Origin: Cyathus striatus
Taxonomy: Eukaryota > Basidiomycota > Agaricomycetes > Agaricales > Nidulariaceae
Length of the DNA stretch: 64,000 bases
Direction of reading: 5' to 3'
Assembly (NCBI GenBank): GCA_025738555.1
Contig: JAOVFP010000020.1
Coordinates: forward strand, 248,001-312,000
Under the pieces are notes generated by a model that saw nothing but the letters and a program-made list of their open reading frames with translations, did not search any database and was not told the origin of the DNA. A program made the position numbers and the translations under genes. Every line of letters begins with the position of its first letter. Positions within the stretch are counted from its first letter, which is position 1. Of the stretch, positions 46,445 to 57,767 are shown piece by piece.

Positions 46445-48312
46445 ATGGCCGAACCTAGCAGGGGCTTGCCTCTCTTAAGCGGCTTTCTTCCTCATAGTGA
46501 CCCCCAGAACGCTGAGCTCGCATGCAGAAAGTGCAACAAGGAGTTTAACATCCTCTTCACCCGTGCAAGACGTTGTAATCATTGTGGTATGGGCGTCTGT
46601 CATCAAAACGTGTTAGCCTACTCATTCTCCTTCATCCCAGGTTATTCGTACTGTCACAATTGTTCAGACTTTCAAGCTCTAATGCCCAGAAGCGGTACTG
46701 AGAACGGATACGATGCTGCGAATGTCTGCGGATTTTGTATCGAGTTTTTAACCAGTGCGTCGCTTGCGATGGGACTGAATATAACGTGGGGAATTAACAA
46801 TACTGAATGCCAGTCACTGCAGGAGGGAAATCGTACCTAAAATCATTACCTCTATCTAAACTGAAGAGATATATTACCGCATACAACATCAAGATTAATG
46901 GTGCTGTTGAGAAGGATGATCTTATCGAAGCTATCGTCACCGCTCGAGTATGTCCTTTCATTCCTCAAATGATATTCAGGATATTAACGATCCATGGTTA
47001 AGGGGCCAAACGGATGCCTCCCCGCGGTAAATGAGGTAAGCACGGTGCAATTCTGTTGAAAAAATATCATCAATTCTTAATTCTTCTTGTAATGTAGAGC
47101 TTTTATCGAAAATATTCCGTACCCAATCGAACAGCAGGCCAGCGACCAAGAGGTATTTTCTCTAGACCGGGACAATCACCATCGTCATCTGCACCACCAC
47201 CACCACCCCGCCCAGCTCCACAACCTACCTATCACTTCCCTCGACCAGATTTGGAACCTGATTTTCCGCCTCATCAGCAATACGCACCTCCTCCGGGACC
47301 TCCCCCATCCTCTCATCATTATCAAGCTCCTCCTCCGCAGCCTCAGTATTCTACTTATCCTGGAGCTGGTGCTCAGATACCTCCACAATATCATCAATAT
47401 CCTCCTCCGCCTCATCCCTCTTCAAATCCAGGATTCGCTGTGCCACCTTATGCACAACCCCAACCAGGTTACAATCCTCAGTACGCACCTGGTATGCCAG
47501 GTTACCAATCGCCATACAACCCCTATCACACTGCGCCACCTCCACCACCACAACGTACACGTCCTTCAAATCAACAAACACAACACCCAACAGCATCACA
47601 GTCCTCAAGTAATATTCCGCACACTCACCAACCACCGCCACCACCACCGCCTCCGCGGCCTCGCACAACGTCAACGGCTACTCCGACACCGCCGTCCCTG
47701 GATGACTTACTTAATATGTCCCAGGATGCCATCTCCGCGCTTAGCATAGGCGCGCTGAAGAGCATTTTGTTTACCAATCACGTGAATGCAGGGATGATTC
47801 TGGAGAAGAGTGACTTAGTTCAGAAGGTGCTTACGCTAGTGGACGACGAGAGGCGAGAGCGTGACCGTCAACGGGCAATTGAGGAAGCCGAGCGTCTGGT
47901 GAGAGAAGAGCGAAAACGGGAAGATCGAGAGCGACAAGAAAGAGTGCAAGCTGAGCAAGAGCAGAAGGAAAAAGACTCGGAGGACAACCCTGTTTCCACT
48001 GCCGGCGGCAGTGAAGGAAGTGGCAGCGGATCGTCATCTTCGTCGGGAGGCCGATCAACATCTCCCAGTTCTGCTAGTCCAGCGCCGCCGCCGCCTCCTA
48101 CAAAACAGCAAGTCATGCAATCGCTGCTGGAACGAACAGGACTCTGCGTTATCTGCCAGGACGAGGAGGCTAATATCGCTATCGTCGATTGCGGCCATCT
48201 CGCCATGTGTCGTGGGTGTTCGGATCTTGTTATGGCGAGCTCGAAGGAGTGTCCGCTTTGTAGGACGAGGATAGTCACAGAAGCCAGATTACTGAGGATC
48301 TTCAAGACTTGA
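46445..48312 (+). CDS. FYVE-like zinc finger and RING E3 ligase (RNF34/CARP-like architecture)
   Basis: Likely ubiquitin ligase linked to endosomal membranes. Exons: 46445-46586, 46641-46754, 46814-46947, 47003-47035, 47098-48312; 545 residues. The N-terminal zinc finger reads CRKCNKEFNILFTRARRCNHC, then GYSYCHNC and CGFC, as in FYVE domains. A short helical motif (LPLSKLKRYITAYNIKINGA, EKDDLIEAI) resembles a SAP/rho-N segment. A Pro/Tyr/Gln-rich region of about 200 residues comes next, then a second SAP-like stretch (LSIGALKSILFTNHVNAGMI), a charged coiled coil (about 50 residues rich in Glu and Arg), and a C-terminal RING (CVICQDEEANIAIVDCGHLA ... CPLCRTRI). FYVE-SAP-RING order matches animal RNF34/RFFL; the Pro-rich insert does not. 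Confidence 0.85.
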
Positions 48313-48815
48313 TTGTGTTCAGGTCGTTGCTCTTTTTGCATCGTTCTGTTCCCGGCGGGACCCGTATGGGCGTAAAGGACGTAGTGTTTCGTTATCGGCT
48401 AGCGTGTTGACTCTTGACTTGTTTGTGCTGACCTGATCTTTCCCATCGTTGCCTATCTATTTATAGGTTGACGGTTTTCTGATATCTCCCATTTGGCCCC
48501 ATTTTGTCTCTGGACAGCTTCTAGTTTTCCGCTCTTTTCTGATTATCCAAGTGGCTATTATCGTATGAACTTGTATTATTTATGATAGTCCATTAGACTG
48601 TTGCATTCGTCCATGAATTTCAGCGGTAATAAAATCATGTTTGATGCATGGATACTGTTACATTTCAGTTATTACAGCTACACGTACATCTTGGCGTTGT
48701 ACATATGTGTGAACTACAATCAAAATCATACTGATACTGATAGTCCGAGTCGGATGTGCGTCCTAATTGTTCTCTTGCGATGTCATAGCGGTCTGAATCT
48801 CCTTTCCGTAGGCAA
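48313..48815. other. convergent 3' region
   Basis: Between two genes facing each other; 3' UTR sequence only, no further gene seen. Confidence 0.4.
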
Positions 48816-49988
48816 TCAAATTTCTGACCTGCACTTTCTGTGTCGTGAGTGCCAAAGCCTGCTCTTCTCCTTTCTTACGCTCAACCGGCGCCGTCCAAAG
48901 CCAGGGAAGCTGAAAGAACGCGAGTGCTTGCTGCCATCCTTTGGACTTTGCCCAAGTTCGGAAAATCGACAATTACCAGAAAATAAAGGAGATTGATAAT
49001 GCATGCTCGTCCGGTCCTCCGGCGGCTCCTCCTCCTCTTCAACATCGTATAGGACGCGAACGTTCTTGTATGGAGAATAACACGTCGGCTCCTCGTTTTT
49101 CGGTTCGACAGAGAAAGCGTCAAGTTCTTGAGAAGGAGAGGCGTGTCCATGAGAAGCAGTCAAAGTAATGCTTTCGGAAATGGCAGATTCGGAAATTCGA
49201 GTGGGCATAATTTCGGAAACTGCACTTTCTACAGGTTCATCACTGGTGAAATTACTTGATACAGCTTGAGACTCCGTAGGGTTTTGACTCTTCCTCATCC
49301 AACCAAGTTCTATTCTCTGAAGAGAGAAAGTCTTGCGACGGCGTTGATTACGCGACTCTTCGTTGGGGGGAGGAATAAAGCGCTTCCAAGAAGGAGGATG
49401 AGGAATATGAGGCTTAGCAATACTCCTACTCCTGGGTTCCCCGCAACAAGATCGAACAACGCGTGGATTGACAATGATGAAAACGATAAAAGTGAAAATA
49501 AATACGCCAGTGAAGATGCCTCCTATCAACACCGCCTGAGTTGGAAAATGGTGATTCCCCAAGAGATTGGAATTGTTCAGTTCTTGAGGAACGGGCGAAG
49601 GTGTGTGCAAGTAAGAAAAGTCGAATGTAACACTAGAAGGTACCTGCGAGGTTGCTGCCGTTACAAGTGGCGAGGGACTGCACACATTAACTTCTGTGGA
49701 TGTTGAAAGATCCGTGGAGGGGGTAACTTGAATACGAGCGGCGGGAATGGTTGATGCAAATTTGGCCGACGTTGGAACAGGAGCTACCGAGTCACTAGAA
49801 AACGACTGAGTATAGAATTCACCGACTACTTCCACATCATGAACCAATTGCGAGTAAGGTCGGTCAGAGCTCGAAATGGAGGAATCAATTAAGATACTTG
49901 ATTCGACTGAGCGCACTACTGGTCTTGCGAGAGATGCAGTGAAACCCGAGGAGAGTGCGGCCAACATGAACAAGGAAAGATACGACAT
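48816..49988 (-). CDS. secreted-type single-pass membrane protein, unrecognised
   Basis: 390 residues without introns. An N-terminal signal peptide (YLSLFMLAALSSGFTASLA) is followed by a Ser/Thr/Pro-rich extracellular part of about 130 residues, probably O-glycosylated. A strong transmembrane helix (GGIFTGVFIFTFIVFIIV) and a cysteine pair just inside follow, then a 190-residue basic then acidic cytosolic tail (VEEEEEPPED) ending in a very basic stretch (FGRRRLSVRKEKSRLW). The layout resembles fungal wall-stress sensors, but no WSC or other named domain is visible. Divergent from the Tlg1-like gene. Confidence 0.75.
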   Translation of the reverse strand: MSYLSLFMLAALSSGFTASLARPVVRSVESSILIDSSISSSDRPYSQLVHDVEVVGEFYTQSFSSDSVAPVPTSAKFASTIPAARIQVTPSTDLSTSTEVNVCSPSPLVTAATSQVPSSVTFDFSYLHTPSPVPQELNNSNLLGNHHFPTQAVLIGGIFTGVFIFTFIVFIIVNPRVVRSCCGEPRSRSIAKPHIPHPPSWKRFIPPPNEESRNQRRRKTFSLQRIELGWMRKSQNPTESQAVSSNFTSDEPVESAVSEIMPTRISESAISESITLTASHGHASPSQELDAFSVEPKNEEPTCYSPYKNVRVLYDVEEEEEPPEDRTSMHYQSPLFSGNCRFSELGQSPKDGSKHSRSFSFPGFGRRRLSVRKEKSRLWHSRHRKCRSEI

Positions 49989-50505
49989 TGTAAAGGACTT
50001 TAAGGGGATGTATGCGCGAATATGTATTGCTAAGGAGCGTAGAATGGTAAAGAGCGTGATTTTGTGATGGGGTCGTAAAGCGTAGAAGGTATAAAAGTTG
50101 TAGAAGGGTATAGGTTGTGGATGTTGAGAATGATAATAACAGAGCCGGCTATGACATAATAAATATCTGCGGACTTTCGGAGGTTGTTCGGAGGTTCACA
50201 AGATTTGCCTCCGACACTTCAGTCTTTTAGCGCTACCGGCGGCTGGTGATAGCTTTGGCGGAAAACATAGACAAATAGATCTCGCGGAGAGTTGAGACTA
50301 ACCAAGAGAGTCATCGTTCCACGCTAAGAATCTGTGCCTCACAACCCTCCTCCTAAGTTCTAACGGCTACTCCCTCTTAACTTCCTACTTCATTTTCCAA
50401 TTTAATTTAACATTCTGCACTGGATTGCCTACCATAGCGAAGGTGTAGCTCTACACCCCGTCAATACCACGACAACTATCACCCGCAGCAGTTGACCACG
50501 ACGTC
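49989..50505. promoter_or_regulatory. shared divergent promoter region
   Basis: 517 bp between the membrane protein gene (-) and the SNARE gene (+). It is pyrimidine-rich before 50400 on the plus strand, as usual upstream of fungal starts. No specific factor site is claimed. Confidence 0.4.
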
Positions 50506-51522
50506 ATGTCCATCGACCCCTACCATGCCGTGCAGCAGGAGATCCAGAGTTCGTTGCAGGCTGCAACTCAACTAAGGTCATCCTATGCTCGCATACGAGC
50601 TATGGCACGTGAAGATAGCGAGGAGTTAATGTGGGCAAGGAATGAGGTACTTGTACTATTCGCTGTTCACTCTTCCCGGTTAACCCCATCTCCTAATCTT
50701 AGCTCAAAGCTACTTTAGCTGCATTAGACGCAGACCTTGAAGATCTAGAAGAAAGCGTAAAGTTTGTTCAGCTATCTTCTGAAACTACGTTTGATTACTA
50801 ATTGTCCTCAAGGATTGTTGAATCGACTGACGCTCGAATGTTTGGATTGGATGATGCAGAAGTTTCGAACCGTCGAAAGTATGTTATTCACGTTCGTAAA
50901 GAGATAGATGTGCGTGCTCCTTTCTTGCATTTCAAATGCACAGCTAATTCGTTCCATTATGCAAGTCTAGAACATGAGAGCGGAAGTTGACCCCCCTTCT
51001 CGACCTTTGTCGCGTTCTGGCGCTGCGACACCTGCATACACTGCTTCTCCTCCAAGAGGACAGCGTAGTAATGTCTCTTCTCCATTTCAAGATCGCCCTG
51101 ATGATGACCAAAGCGCGTGGGCAAGAGAAGAGCAGCAGGTACCGTAATTTACTTGTCATCAATGCTAACTTGTCCCTTGACTGTAAGGCGCTATAGATGA
51201 TGATACGAGATCAGGATAGAACAATGGATTCGATAGCAGGGACATTAAATACCCTTTCTCAGCAGGCGAATCTCATGGGACAGGAAATCGGAGAGCATAA
51301 CGAGTAAGCCCTCTCATTACTCTGTATAACTTCATTTCATTGTACTTCAGAATGCTTACCGATCTGGAGCGCGGTGTGGACCAAACGGACAACAAACTAG
51401 GAAGTGCCATGCAGAAGATGCGCAAATTCCTTAGAGATTCAGAGGAACGTGGCAGTGGCTGGTGCATTATTATTCTCATTATAGTGCTTTGCACATTATT
51501 GCTTGCCGTTATTTTAGTATAG
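50506..51522 (+). CDS. TLG1: t-SNARE of the Tlg1/syntaxin-6 family
   Basis: Membrane-fusion protein of the trans-Golgi and endosomes. Exons: 50506-50646, 50703-50761, 50813-50909, 50971-51138, 51197-51303, 51351-51522; 247 residues. The N-terminal three-helix domain begins DPYHAVQQEIQSSLQAATQL and continues LAALDADLEDLEESVKIVE, both typical of syntaxin 6. A Pro/Ser-rich linker follows, then a Qc-SNARE helix (QDRTMDSIAGTLNTLSQQAN ... GQEIGEHNEMLTDLERGVDQ) with the central glutamine, and a C-terminal anchor (GWCIIILIIVLCTLLLAVIL) ending two residues later. Length and order fit the family. Confidence 0.92.
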
Positions 51523-51898
51523 AGGTGCATCATTTTTATAACGGGACTTTCGTATGTACTTAATCTATGACGGATTTTAATACAAATAAATTACTAAAAC
51601 TCAACTCATTTGCAAGTAATGACGCCTTATACTTAGATAAAGTATGAAATGCTGGGAAATTTATATACATATATTAACTCTACAGTTCAAAAATACTATA
51701 TTTCGGACGTTCGTTGTCGAATAAGTTTCACTTGTGGTTTGTGCTTTCTTAGTGTACTTATACGGGATTGTCAGGAAGTCGTGCAGCAAAAGAGATTCGT
51801 TTTTAAGCATTTTCATGCTGTCAGGTAAGTATTCGAAAGTAAACCAAGGATATAATTCTTGATATCTAAGAGATATATTACATCCGAGAATGAGTGGT
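51523..51898. other. convergent 3' region
   Basis: AT-rich spacer between two genes facing each other; nothing else seen. Confidence 0.4.
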
Positions 51899-52353
51899 CT
51901 ATTGCTGCTCCTTTCCTTCCTTGAACTCTTTCGCCCACTGAACAAACATAACGCGTCAGTAACAGAAAAAAGAAGTGTATAGAGGCACTTACCATCATAG
52001 ATGGTATAGGCCGCGTTGGGGGCTGAGTCCTTTTCTATAAACGAACCGCATTGGTGAGATACATATCCAATGTTGAACAACATACCTCATTGTTGGCGCT
52101 GACGGTCCAAACACCGTAGGTGATAGCAAGGATTCCAACGGAAGTAATGGCAGTGTTAGCAACCCAGTTTGAGGGACGTGTCCACCAGCCACCTAGGGAA
52201 ATATCCCAGCTGAGTTGCAGGCGTCGACGGAGATGGTTTCACGTACCTGCCGGCGACCAGACCTGCTTAGGGTAGGGGTATCTTCCTCCGCCGCCCTGGG
52301 ATTGAAACGGTGGTGAGCATGGGATGGTTGTAGTGGGCAGAGAAACTGACCAT
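51899..52353 (-). CDS. 79-residue single-pass membrane protein, start codon alone in exon 1
   Basis: Five exons: 52353-52351 (only ATG), 52295-52247, 52192-52086, 52034-51993, 51937-51899. The product begins MGGGGRYPYPKQVWSPAGGW and has one membrane helix (ANTAITSVGILAITYGVW) and a basic C-terminal part (PIPSMMWAKEFKEGKEQQ). All donors and acceptors are canonical, and every junction keeps frame. The Tyr/Pro/Trp-rich start and small size recall short, widely conserved fungal mitochondrial membrane proteins, but I cannot name it. Such a gene is easily missed by annotation, since no single exon exceeds 107 nt. Confidence 0.75.
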
Positions 52354-52590
52354 GATTAATGCGTAGAGAATGTGAGCGTTGCTTGCTGCGATGAACGGAA
52401 CGACAAGGAGCTGGCTAAGAACCCTAACCTTAGGTGCCCAATGACGATCATGTGCCCAGCCAGGTGATCTGAATTTCTCCGATCGCGACCTATAATTAGT
52501 TATAAGTAGTGCTCAGGTTCCACGTCGACCAGCTCCCACCCTCCCATAACGTCCCAGACGATACACAGGTGCCTTCATTGGCACCATATA
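52354..52590. promoter_or_regulatory. short divergent promoter
   Basis: 237 bp between the start codons of the 79-residue gene (-) and the GH92 gene (+). Both must share it. Confidence 0.5.
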
Positions 52591-55500
52591 ATGTGCAAGC
52601 CACTGCTTATCCCTGTTCTTCTGGCCGCCTCTGTGGCCAGCACCAGCTTCAAGGCACCTCCAGCCTTCGCGCGACCGGGGAGCGAAAACATCGATGCTGT
52701 TAACCTGTACGTGCCACCGTCCTTCATTCCGGCTGCTCTCATATGAATAAAATGTGTTTGCCACAGTCTTATTGGAAATGGAGGTGATACCCCCAACGGA
52801 TCCGGAGGAATGATACCCTCGACAGCCCCGCCTTTCGCTATGACCCGGTGGGTTGCTCAGACACAGGTCAACTACGTCTCTGCAACACCATACAACTGGA
52901 CCCACGACAAAATTCACGGATTCCAGGCAACCCGTCAACCTGCAATTTGGATGGGCGAAAGTGGCCCCATTGCAGTCGTCCCTGGCGTTGCGGAGAACGT
53001 TGACCCAGAGAAGATTAAAGTGGACTTTGACGAGCGAGGTCTAGAATTTATGCGCGATGAAAACGGTGAGCGGAAAGAAGTGATCACGCCCGCCTATTAT
53101 AATGTAGAATTGGATGATGGAAACAGAGGGAAGATATTCATAGAGCAGTCTGCTAGTGAGAAGACTTTTTATGCTTATCGAATACAGTGCTAACTAAACT
53201 ATTCAGCATCCCGTGTTGGTCATCTTCGGTTCAAATTCTCTCCATATTTATCACATACACCTTACCTTCTCTTCGAAGCCGCTCGACCATCTATTATTAC
53301 CTCTACACCAACCAATATCACACACCCTCAAGGCGGTATCTTCATACCCTCCACTCAAAACGAAATCTGTGGCTTCTCTTCTGAGAGGCAAGACCACATT
53401 ATTACACCCACCTCTACTCAGGCAAACGCCAGTCTATTCAAAGGATACTTTTGCGCACGATTCAACCGCCCTTTCGAAAGCGGGATAATATACAACGGCT
53501 CCGTATACCCTGTTCGAAAGGCAGAAGGCGCACTTTTGAGTGCGTATGCCTTCTTCGAACCGAAGGAAGGCGAGAGCGAGGTCGTCGTTGATGTGAGAAT
53601 TGGGACGTCATTTATCAGCCTCGTCCAGGCACGGAATAACATCGACCTCGAGATACCCGACTCCGAGACCTCTCCACCAACACTTGAAGCGACTGCAGAG
53701 AAAGTCCGTGCCGAATGGGTGGAGAAACTCGATCGTGTCAAGTTGGAGGGTGCCAATGACGCGCAGAAGAGTGTGTTCCTTACTGGCTTGGTTCATGCAT
53801 TACAGTATCCTAGTGAACAGTTTGAGATTGTCGAAGGACCAGAGGGACAGCGGATTATGGCCTACTATTCTGCGTATGAGAATGCTGTAAAGAGAGGAGA
53901 TTCCTACACTGGATATTCCATCTGGGTATTGTTTAACGCTTTTACAACCAACTTTGCACTTACGGCTATAATGTCAGGATACATTCCGTGCTGCTTGGTC
54001 GTGGCAAATCTTGCTTGCTCCTGAAAGGATCGGTGGAATGGTTAGAAGCATGCTCCAGGACTACGAAGAGGTAAGAGCAAACATGGTCGATTGAAAAACG
54101 TAATGTCAATGCATATCTTAGGGAGGCTGGCTTCCAATGTGGAAGAATATCGCAGAGACAAACATCATGGTATGCTCCATTTTTTAAAAATATTTTTCAG
54201 GAATTACCTCTAATTACAATCATCTAGGTTGGCACTCACGCCGATTCGCTTATAGCGGAAGCTGTCCTGAAAGGCGTCATCGGGTTTGATACAAATACTG
54301 CATGGGACGCAGTCTGGAAGGATGCTACCGTTCCTCCTGAAAGAGATTGGGAAACTGAGTGTGTTTTCTCCCATCCGTCATGTAATGAATCTACGTTGAT
54401 GTTTGCATGAAAGGTATGCCGACCGACAAGAGAATGTCGACTACGAGGTTCGTGCAGGATTGTCATCTGTTTACGCAGAGAAAGGCTGGGTTGCAAACGA
54501 TGTTCATTCTGAAAGTGCATCTCGGACACTCGATTATGCCTGTAGGATACCCTTGTTTCTCTCTAATCGTTTTTTAAAGAATTTCCAGATGATGATTATG
54601 CTGCCTATGTTCTGGCCCGAGAACTCGGAAAGCCAGAAAATGTCACCAGCTTCCTCCTCGATCGTTCTACGAAGGCACCCTTTACTATATTCAACAGTGA
54701 ATCTGGTTTTATGGAAGCTCGTAACGCGGATGGAAGTTGGGCGGGGGAGGACGAAGGTTGGACAGAAGGTATAATGTCTCTTTTTTAATGATCACTCTTG
54801 CTTAGGCCCTGGTTTATAGGTGATAAATGGGCATACTCTTTTGACGTCGTGCACGATATTCCGGGTCTAATTGAACACCGTGGTGGCAATATCAGCTTTG
54901 TGAAGAGTCTTGAAGCGCATTTCAATGGAGGACACAATGATCACACTAATGAACCGTCACATCATATCCCATACCTCTATGCCCTTGCTGGTGCGGCTTA
55001 CAAGACACAAGAAAGGGTACGCGCCATTGCCAAGGATGATTATAACAATACTCCCATTGGATTATCAGGGGTTAGGATACCCTCTTTCATAATGATACAT
55101 ATCCAACTGACTATCTTTGAAGAATGAAGATTGTGGACAAATGAGTGCATGGTATATGTTTAGTGCCTTAGGTTTCTATCCTGTGAACCCTGTTTCCGGA
55201 GAATATGTCGTCGGATCGTGAGTGTCCATTAAACAGCCTATATAACTTGATACTCAATCATTTTGCAGACCTCTTTTCGATAAGATCACAATCTCTCTTC
55301 CCCCGAGACCCTGGGCAGCCGATACTAATACACCTAAAATGCTCACAATCATTGCATCAGGTGCCCCGACCAAGCCATATGTCAAATCACTTACTCTCAA
55401 CGGCCAGCGGATTGGTACCCCCTTCATCCGCCACGACCAAATCGCTGATGGTGGGGAAATCGTGTTTGAGATGAGCGACAAGATTGAAGCCTGGGGTAAC

Positions 55501-55662
55501 GACGATTCTGTCTTACAGTCTCTAAAAGAAGAGGGCGTTGGAGATATCGCAGATGAAGACATCATTATCGTTGAGGATACAACTGAACCGCAGGAACAGG
55601 TGGGCGGTTTTTGGTGGGTATATATCACGAGTATCCTGGATCTGATGGACACTTTATTGTAG
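52591..55662 (+). CDS. secreted GH92 alpha-mannosidase
   Basis: Glycoside hydrolase family 92 exo-acting alpha-mannosidase, calcium-dependent, acting on mannan or N-glycans outside the cell. Exons: 52591-52706, 52767-53155, 53207-53925, 53978-54070, 54122-54169, 54228-54358, 54414-54541, 54589-54768, 54820-55070, 55123-55217, 55269-55662; 847 residues. Signal peptide MCKPLLIPVLLAASVAS. Family blocks: LLIGNGGDTPNGSGGMIPST, YSIWDTFRAAW, the HHIPYLYALAGA stretch and GNEDCGQMSAWYMFSALGFY with the catalytic acidic residues. If the last 45-nt possible intron (55618-55662) is spliced, the tail changes from a hydrophobic end (YITSILDLMDTLL) to a basic one stopping at 55741. Confidence 0.92.
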
Positions 55663-56011
55663 ACGAAAACGAGCACAAGCAGAAAGCTCAGACCAACTGC
55701 AACCGAGGAGGAAACTTTAAACCCTAGCAGAGAAGAACTTTGAAGAAATATTGGGAATCAGCGACTAAAAAATATGTATATATAGTATGAAGCAATCATT
55801 ATGATCTGGTCAGTGCCAGGTAAAACTACTTTGGTATACATTAAGATCCGTCCTCGTTTATTGAGCAGTGTATTGTCAATAACAATGATGATAACTATTG
55901 ATGAATATTAACACAGTCTTACAGATCTAATTGTTACATCTATGATTATGATTAAGGCTTGTCAGGTTGGGCGGGACTCGGGGAGTGGGCTTATAAGAGA
56001 GCGAATGGAAG
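55663..56011. other. convergent 3' region
   Basis: Contains the alternative last exon of the GH92 gene (55663-55741) and otherwise AT-rich spacer. Confidence 0.4.
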
Positions 56012-57560
56012 CTAGTTTCGGCCATTGCGTTTTATTCGTATAGGCACCCCCGGCAGATCCGACTGCCCGTGACGATCAAATCCCGTCTGTTCTACACCTG
56101 CAGGTCTACTCCATTTTACTATGCGGCGCCGTTTTAAACTTGGTCGCACAGGTTGAACATCTACTTCAGGAGGTGATATACCTAGACCCAGAGGGGAATC
56201 TGGCATGTGCGGTACACTCTCAAGAATAGGAACGAGGTCTCTGTGACGACTGCTAGCTATTCGTCGGATCTGTAAAACTCAGTCTTAATATCTTGAAGAG
56301 TGTAGTAGGAAGCAGGGGCTTACAAATTCAAAGCAGTTTGAGTATTTTACTGCCATTTCCCAGTCTTTTCCCAGTTATATTCACCATCGGCTGCTGGAAC
56401 AATATCTAGAGCAGATAGTGACTGGCTTTCTTCAAGGAATTCCTGGACCTCAGTTTCGATTTTTGTCCATGACCACCATCCCTCCCAGACAGAGAGTTCG
56501 ATTTCTAGTTCCCGGAGGACCTCTCCTACAGTTCTAATGATGTCATGCAGCATGACTACCTCCGGTTCGTATAAATGAACTGGTTGCAGCGTTTAGTGCA
56601 TTTTCGTGCAGCGGCTACTAGTGACAGACTTACTGGTCTCAAGCACAACCCCCATCACTGGTACCTGAACATGAAAACCATCTTCATATTCTGCAATCTA
56701 TAAGATTGTCAATAGTAGGTTAGATTTGTATCAAGCTAGGGCTACGGTGCGGCGTACATCTCCGAGACAGCCTTTAGCAGCCGCCAGCTTTATCATGCAT
56801 TCTTGAATATCCACAAGCACTGATCTTGCAAGTGTAAATAAACTGCTGAGACATGCCATCATTTCTGGTGCTGGTATCGACGTTGCAGTTGCCTGTGAAA
56901 ACAACCGGCAGAGCTCAAAGGTGAACACGAATGCCTTGATCATGGACCTGGTCGAAATATGGATTATCTCGGCACATAGGGATGCTTCAAGGACAAGCAT
57001 TGATTCCACAATAGAGCGAGTATAGCAATCTGTGGAGGATTCGCTATTCTTGCTTTTTCCTTATGCGGAGACAAATCTGTGGAGGGCCTCGGAAGTTCTT
57101 GGAGAGGAATGATGCAATCGAAGATATGCGACAAGGCTTTCCATAGCAAGTACGGCTCAGAAAAGGTCCCAGACCTTTGCTGATAATTAGAAAGTGGAGA
57201 ATGCTTAAGCCAATGAATGTGTTCCATTGGGAAGAGTGTATATTATCGTGAAGAGAGAGAGACTTTCTGTGATGGTCTTGCGCAACCGAATGGATATGGA
57301 CGCAAGCATAAGGCTGTGCTTTTCGACGATAAAGCACCCCTTACAGAGGAGATGTAGCCATGTCACTGAAATCAGTGGTCTACGAAAGATCAGGATTGCA
57401 TAGCCCGTCGAAACCAAGTCGAAACAAGTCTCGACTCGTTGAGCGCGGAGTCCTTTTCTATGCTTTCCACATTTGATGAATTACCAGCTAAAATCAAGAA
57501 AATGACATAGTTTTGTGGGCCATCAGAGGCTATCAGTTACGTAGATATGTTCAATAAGAG
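56012..57560 (-). CDS. unrecognised multi-exon gene
   Basis: Minus-strand run of coding-like segments separated by plausible introns. From the N-terminal side these include WLHLLCKGCFIVEKHSLMLA; LLWKALSHIFDCIIPLQELP; SLFTLARSVLVDIQECMIKL; IAEYEDGFHVQVPVMGVVLE; and IRTVGEVLRELEIELSVWEG. The C-terminus is basic (RPSLKRRRIVKWSRP ... PIRIKRNGRN). Composition suggests an all-helical repeat protein with a nuclear-type basic tail. Several joints, including the one near 56345, do not hold frame in any model I tried, so exon borders or the gene's integrity are uncertain. No family recognised. Confidence 0.45.
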
Positions 57561-57767
57561 TTGAACGTTGACATCGAGATGGCGGGCTGAAACATGAACG
57601 GAAGAGCGACGAGCTCCGGCAATTCAATCTTTAATGTATGATTACGTAATAATAGGGCATTCCCCGATACGCGTGATTCTTCCCCGCGTCTTCAAAGCAA
57701 CTTCAAAGTTCAAGTCGCCTTCAAGTCGTCTTTACCGTCTTGCTCCGAGTTGACCAGCGCTCAAGTC

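Noticed and set aside
47185..47674. Long minus-strand frames over the Pro-rich region
   Set aside because: Produced by Pro/Gln codon repeats of the FYVE-RING gene on the other strand.
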